Source: Gammaproteobacteria bacterium
Lineage (GTDB): Bacteria; Pseudomonadota; Gammaproteobacteria; DSM-19610
Direction: 5' to 3'
Length of the DNA: 46,217 nt
Assembly: GCA_015494295.1 (NCBI GenBank)
Contig: WGBO01000041.1
Span: 1 to 46,217 of the forward strand
Shown: positions 43,266 to 46,217 of the stretch, piece by piece
Layout of the letters: every line of letters begins with the position of its first letter
How positions within the stretch are numbered: the first letter of the stretch is position 1
Position numbers and translations under genes: made by a program
Notes under the pieces: generated by a model
The model's input: the letters and a program-made list of their open reading frames with translations, nothing else
The model's database searches: none
Told to the model about the DNA's origin: nothing

Positions 43266-46217
43266 CGCGCCGCTCGCCACCGATCCCGCCGCCAGCTTCA
43301 GCGTGCTGGCTTCCGCCGGCACCGGCAAGACCTGGCAACTGGTGGCGCGGCTCACCCGCCTGCTGCTGGCCGGCGCCACGCCGGACAGCATTCTCGCCAT
43401 CACCTTTACCCGCAAGGCCGCCGGCGAAATGCAACAGCGCCTGGGCGAACGCCTGGCATGCTTGCTGGAGGCCGACGACGCGAACCTGCGCGCCATGCTG
43501 CGCGAAATCGGCGAACACCCCGACGATGCGGTGTGCGCGCGCGCCCGCGCACTGCTCGAAAACTGGTTGCGCAGCGAGCACAGCCTGCGCACCACCACCT
43601 TCCACAGCTTCTGCCAGGAGCTGCTGCAACGCTTTCCCCTGGAAGCCGGGCTGCCACCTGGCTTCGAACTGACCGAGTCGGCCGAACTGCTGATCGACGA
43701 AGCCTGGGACGCGTTGTTCGCGGAAGCCACGCGCGCGCCCGACAGCGAGGTCGCGCGAGCGCTGGAACAACTGTTCTCGACCCTGGGCAGCCGCGGCAGC
43801 ACGGAAGCGGCGCTGCGTCGCTTCGTCGAACACCGCAGCGACTGGTGGGCGATGACACGGAACCACGCGGATCCTGTCCGCGAAGCCCGCGAGCGGCTCG
43901 CGGAAAAACTCGACCTCGACGCGCAGGCCGGCGTGCGCGAAGCCTTCTGGAACGCACGGACCCGCGAACGGCTCACCGAATTCTCGCGCCTGCTCGGTCG
44001 CCACCCGAACTCGAGCAACCTGAAGTTCGTCGCACAACTCGAACCCTGTCTGACCGAGACGCTGGACGCCGCCGCGGCCATCGACTGCGTAAAGCCCGTA
44101 TTCCTCAAGAACGACGGGACGCCACGCCAACGCAAGCCGAACGCCACGCTGGAGAAAAAACTCGGGGCGGAAGGCAGCGCGCGTTTCCTCGAGCTGCACG
44201 AACTGCTCTGCAATCAGTTGCTGGCGGTGCTCGAGGCCGACAAGCGGCAGCGTTGCCACGCCATCAACAGCGCCTGGTACATCGCGGGAGCACGCATGCT
44301 CGACCACTTCCAGCGCATCAAGCGCGAGCGGCGGCTGCTGGATTTCGCGGATCTCGAATGGAAGACCTTCCTGCTGCTCAACGATCCGGAGCACGCGCAC
44401 TGGGTACAGTACAAGCTCGACCAGCGCATCGACCACCTGCTCATCGACGAATTCCAGGACACCAACCCCACCCAGTGGCAAATGATCCTGCCCCTGCTGG
44501 AAGAAATGGCCGCCGGGGGGGAACGTTGGCGCAGCCTGTTCCTGGTCGGTGACCACAAGCAGTCCATCTACCGTTTCCGGCGCGGCAACCCCGCCCTGCT
44601 GGAACGCGCCGCCGGGTGGATGTCGTCAGCGCTGGGCGCCCGCCAGGTGCGGCTCGACCGTTCACGGCGTTCCTCGCCGGTGATCATGGAAGCGGTCAAC
44701 CGCATCTTCACCAGCGAGGCCATGCAACCCCTGATGCCGGATTTCCCGACTCATGGCACACACCTGGAAGACGCCTGGGGGCAAGTCGAGATCTGGCCGC
44801 TGGTGGAGGCCGGCGAGGCTACGCCGGAACCCGGCGCCACCGCCCTGCGCGACCCGCTGCAAACACCGCGCAGCGACCCGCGCGACGAACGCCACTACCG
44901 CGAAGGCCGGTTGATTGCCGGCCGCATCCGGGAACTGGTGGAACAGGGCGTCGCCGGCTACGGCGACATCCTGGTGCTGATGCGTTCCCGCACTCACCTC
45001 GCGGACTACGAACGCGCGCTGCGCGAACGGGGTATCCCTTACCTCGCGCGCGACCGCGGCACGCTGCTGCAAAGCCTTGAAATCCGCGACATGGAAGCAC
45101 TGCTGACAGTGCTGATGACGCCGCAGGATAACCTGGCACTGGCCCAGGTACTGCGCTCACCGCTGTTTTCACTGGACGACGGAGTACTGGTGCAACTGTC
45201 GCGCCCGGCCGGTGGCGTATGGCTGGAACGGCTGATGCGGCTGGCCGCCGAACCACAGGCGCCCGCCACCCTGCAGCGCGCCGCGCAACTGCTCGACCAC
45301 TGGCGCACGCTGGCCGGACGCATCCCCATCCACGACCTGCTGGAACGGATCTTCCACCAGTCCAACCTGCCGGCGCGCTACCGGGCCGCGGTGGCCGAAA
45401 GCGCCGCGCCCCAGGTCGAAGCCAACCTGGCACGCTTCGTGGAACTGGCGCTGGAAGTGGACAGTGGCCGCTACCCCACCCTGCCACGTTTCCTCGAACG
45501 GGTGAAACGGCTGCGCGCGCTGGACAAGGAAGGTCTCAGCAAGGCCACGCCGGAAGCCGCGCAGCAGGACCGCGTCAACCTGCTTACCATCCACGCTTCC
45601 AAGGGTCTGGAAGCACCGGTGGTGTTTCTCTGCGACACCACCAGCATGGGCCGCGACTCCGGCATCAAGTGCCTGGTGCGCTGGCCGGCCGACAGCGACC
45701 GGCCCACCGACTTCCTGCTCCCCGGCAGCAAGGCCGAACGCGACAGCGTCAGCGCCGCGAGTTGCGCGCTGGAGGACGCCGAAGACGCACGCGAGTCGGC
45801 CAACCTGCTGTACGTGGCGCTGACCCGCGCCCGCAACATGCTGATCGTCTCCGGCTGCCGGCCGACACGCGGTTCGGCGCTGGGCTGGTACCAGCAGATC
45901 GCCGAACCCCTGTGCGGCGGCACGGACCTGGACGACGCCTGGATACAGCGTCACGGCGAACCGCCCACACCGGAGGCGCCGCAGCCGTCGTCCGCGACCG
46001 CGACGCAAACCGCCATCGATCCCCGCCTGCGCCACCCCATCCCCGTCGCGCGGCGGGTGCGCGAAATCGCGCCCAGCCGCCTGGCCAACAACGGGCCAAC
46101 CGATGCCGGAGACGCGCAGGGACGGCAACGCGGCCTGCTCGTCCACCGGTTGCTGCAACTGGCTGTCGAACAGGGTGGCCTGGACGCCACCGCCGTCGAA
46201 CGCGTGGCGCGCGAACA
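43258..46217 (+). CDS. AddA/RecB-like UvrD-family helicase-nuclease (cut by window edge)
   Basis: The frame is open from ATG 43258 to the last base, giving 986 codons; the C-terminus is missing. Walker A is ASAGTGKT (residues 18-25), then ITFTRKAAGEMQQRL (motif Ia), a LDFADLE segment, the Walker B DEFQD in LLIDEFQDTNP, and VGDHKQSIYRFR. Later motifs include TIHASKGLEAPVVFL and LLYVALTRARNMLIV. After about 930 a RecB-type nuclease domain would follow off the edge (GLLVHRLLQLAVEQGG is its first helix). It overlaps the AddB-like gene by 8 nt. Together they should act as a helicase-nuclease complex in recombinational repair. Confidence 0.9.
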   Translation, partial: MTDAPLATDPAASFSVLASAGTGKTWQLVARLTRLLLAGATPDSILAITFTRKAAGEMQQRLGERLACLLEADDANLRAMLREIGEHPDDAVCARARALLENWLRSEHSLRTTTFHSFCQELLQRFPLEAGLPPGFELTESAELLIDEAWDALFAEATRAPDSEVARALEQLFSTLGSRGSTEAALRRFVEHRSDWWAMTRNHADPVREARERLAEKLDLDAQAGVREAFWNARTRERLTEFSRLLGRHPNSSNLKFVAQLEPCLTETLDAAAAIDCVKPVFLKNDGTPRQRKPNATLEKKLGAEGSARFLELHELLCNQLLAVLEADKRQRCHAINSAWYIAGARMLDHFQRIKRERRLLDFADLEWKTFLLLNDPEHAHWVQYKLDQRIDHLLIDEFQDTNPTQWQMILPLLEEMAAGGERWRSLFLVGDHKQSIYRFRRGNPALLERAAGWMSSALGARQVRLDRSRRSSPVIMEAVNRIFTSEAMQPLMPDFPTHGTHLEDAWGQVEIWPLVEAGEATPEPGATALRDPLQTPRSDPRDERHYREGRLIAGRIRELVEQGVAGYGDILVLMRSRTHLADYERALRERGIPYLARDRGTLLQSLEIRDMEALLTVLMTPQDNLALAQVLRSPLFSLDDGVLVQLSRPAGGVWLERLMRLAAEPQAPATLQRAAQLLDHWRTLAGRIPIHDLLERIFHQSNLPARYRAAVAESAAPQVEANLARFVELALEVDSGRYPTLPRFLERVKRLRALDKEGLSKATPEAAQQDRVNLLTIHASKGLEAPVVFLCDTTSMGRDSGIKCLVRWPADSDRPTDFLLPGSKAERDSVSAASCALEDAEDARESANLLYVALTRARNMLIVSGCRPTRGSALGWYQQIAEPLCGGTDLDDAWIQRHGEPPTPEAPQPSSATATQTAIDPRLRHPIPVARRVREIAPSRLANNGPTDAGDAQGRQRGLLVHRLLQLAVEQGGLDATAVERVARE

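Noticed and set aside
42171..44213. Long minus-strand frame of about 680 codons
   Set aside because: Antisense of the AddB/AddA-like pair; its composition is Ser/Arg/Ala-biased with no motif.

Overview
The window reads as a GC-rich Gammaproteobacterium chromosome segment, probably of the Chromatiales/Ectothiorhodospiraceae kind. The reasons are a complete Pseudomonas-type Wsp chemosensory operon, a 7Fe ferredoxin followed by an AddB/AddA-like nuclease pair, a VPxPA-type C-terminal sorting signal, and gammaproteobacterial-looking porins. The taxonomic placement is inference from gene content only; no rRNA or housekeeping marker is present.

Layout. (1) 1-7 kb: the start of a giant LEPR-XLL/DUF4347 surface protein runs off the left edge. 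Next to it are a VPxPA/PEP-CTERM-like secreted protein and, on the minus strand, a tight three-gene operon: a GAF-like/HlyD membrane-fusion protein, a PqqD-like/M50 metalloprotease/HlyD protein and a short HlyD adaptor. I read this operon as a candidate export or anchoring machine for the giant protein. (2) 7-13.6 kb: a secreted protein, a small Cys-rich protein, a methyl-accepting chemotaxis protein whose signalling tip is WspA-like, and two translationally coupled secreted proteins, the first with Sel1 repeats. (3) 13.6-18.7 kb: a porin and PstS-like pair, a periplasmic metallo-beta-lactamase-fold hydrolase, a Crp/Fnr regulator, and a histidine kinase whose membrane anchor looks like a DUF2892/YgaP module. 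(4) 18.7-24 kb, minus strand: an arsenite-oxidase/iodate-reductase-like pair (Tat-exported Rieske subunit and 975-residue molybdopterin subunit), a small secreted protein with repeated PDPLL-like motifs, and a second porin ending in a clear intrinsic terminator. (5) 24.3-29.3 kb: tRNA-Ala(CGC), a NarL-type response regulator and its 7TMR-DISM histidine kinase, and a secreted 29-residue-repeat/CARDB protein. A palindrome ATCCCC-N6-GGGGAT occurs about 150 bp upstream of both the regulator and the repeat protein, and I saw it nowhere else in the window. (6) 29.3-31 kb: an OmpA-like protein, a retropepsin-like aspartic protease and a strongly structured leader. (7) 31-40 kb: wspA-B-C-D-E-F-R, a surface-sensing pathway that ends in the diguanylate cyclase WspR. 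(8) 40-46 kb: fdxA and the AddB/AddA-like DNA repair pair, which runs off the right edge.

How the parts may work together. Much of the window concerns the cell surface: a giant adhesin-like protein with a possible export apparatus, a sorting-signal protein, porins, an OmpA-like protein and c-di-GMP control by Wsp. The second receptor with a WspA-type tip could feed the same Wsp array. The Rieske/molybdopterin operon is a separate respiratory or detoxification module whose substrate cannot be fixed from sequence alone.
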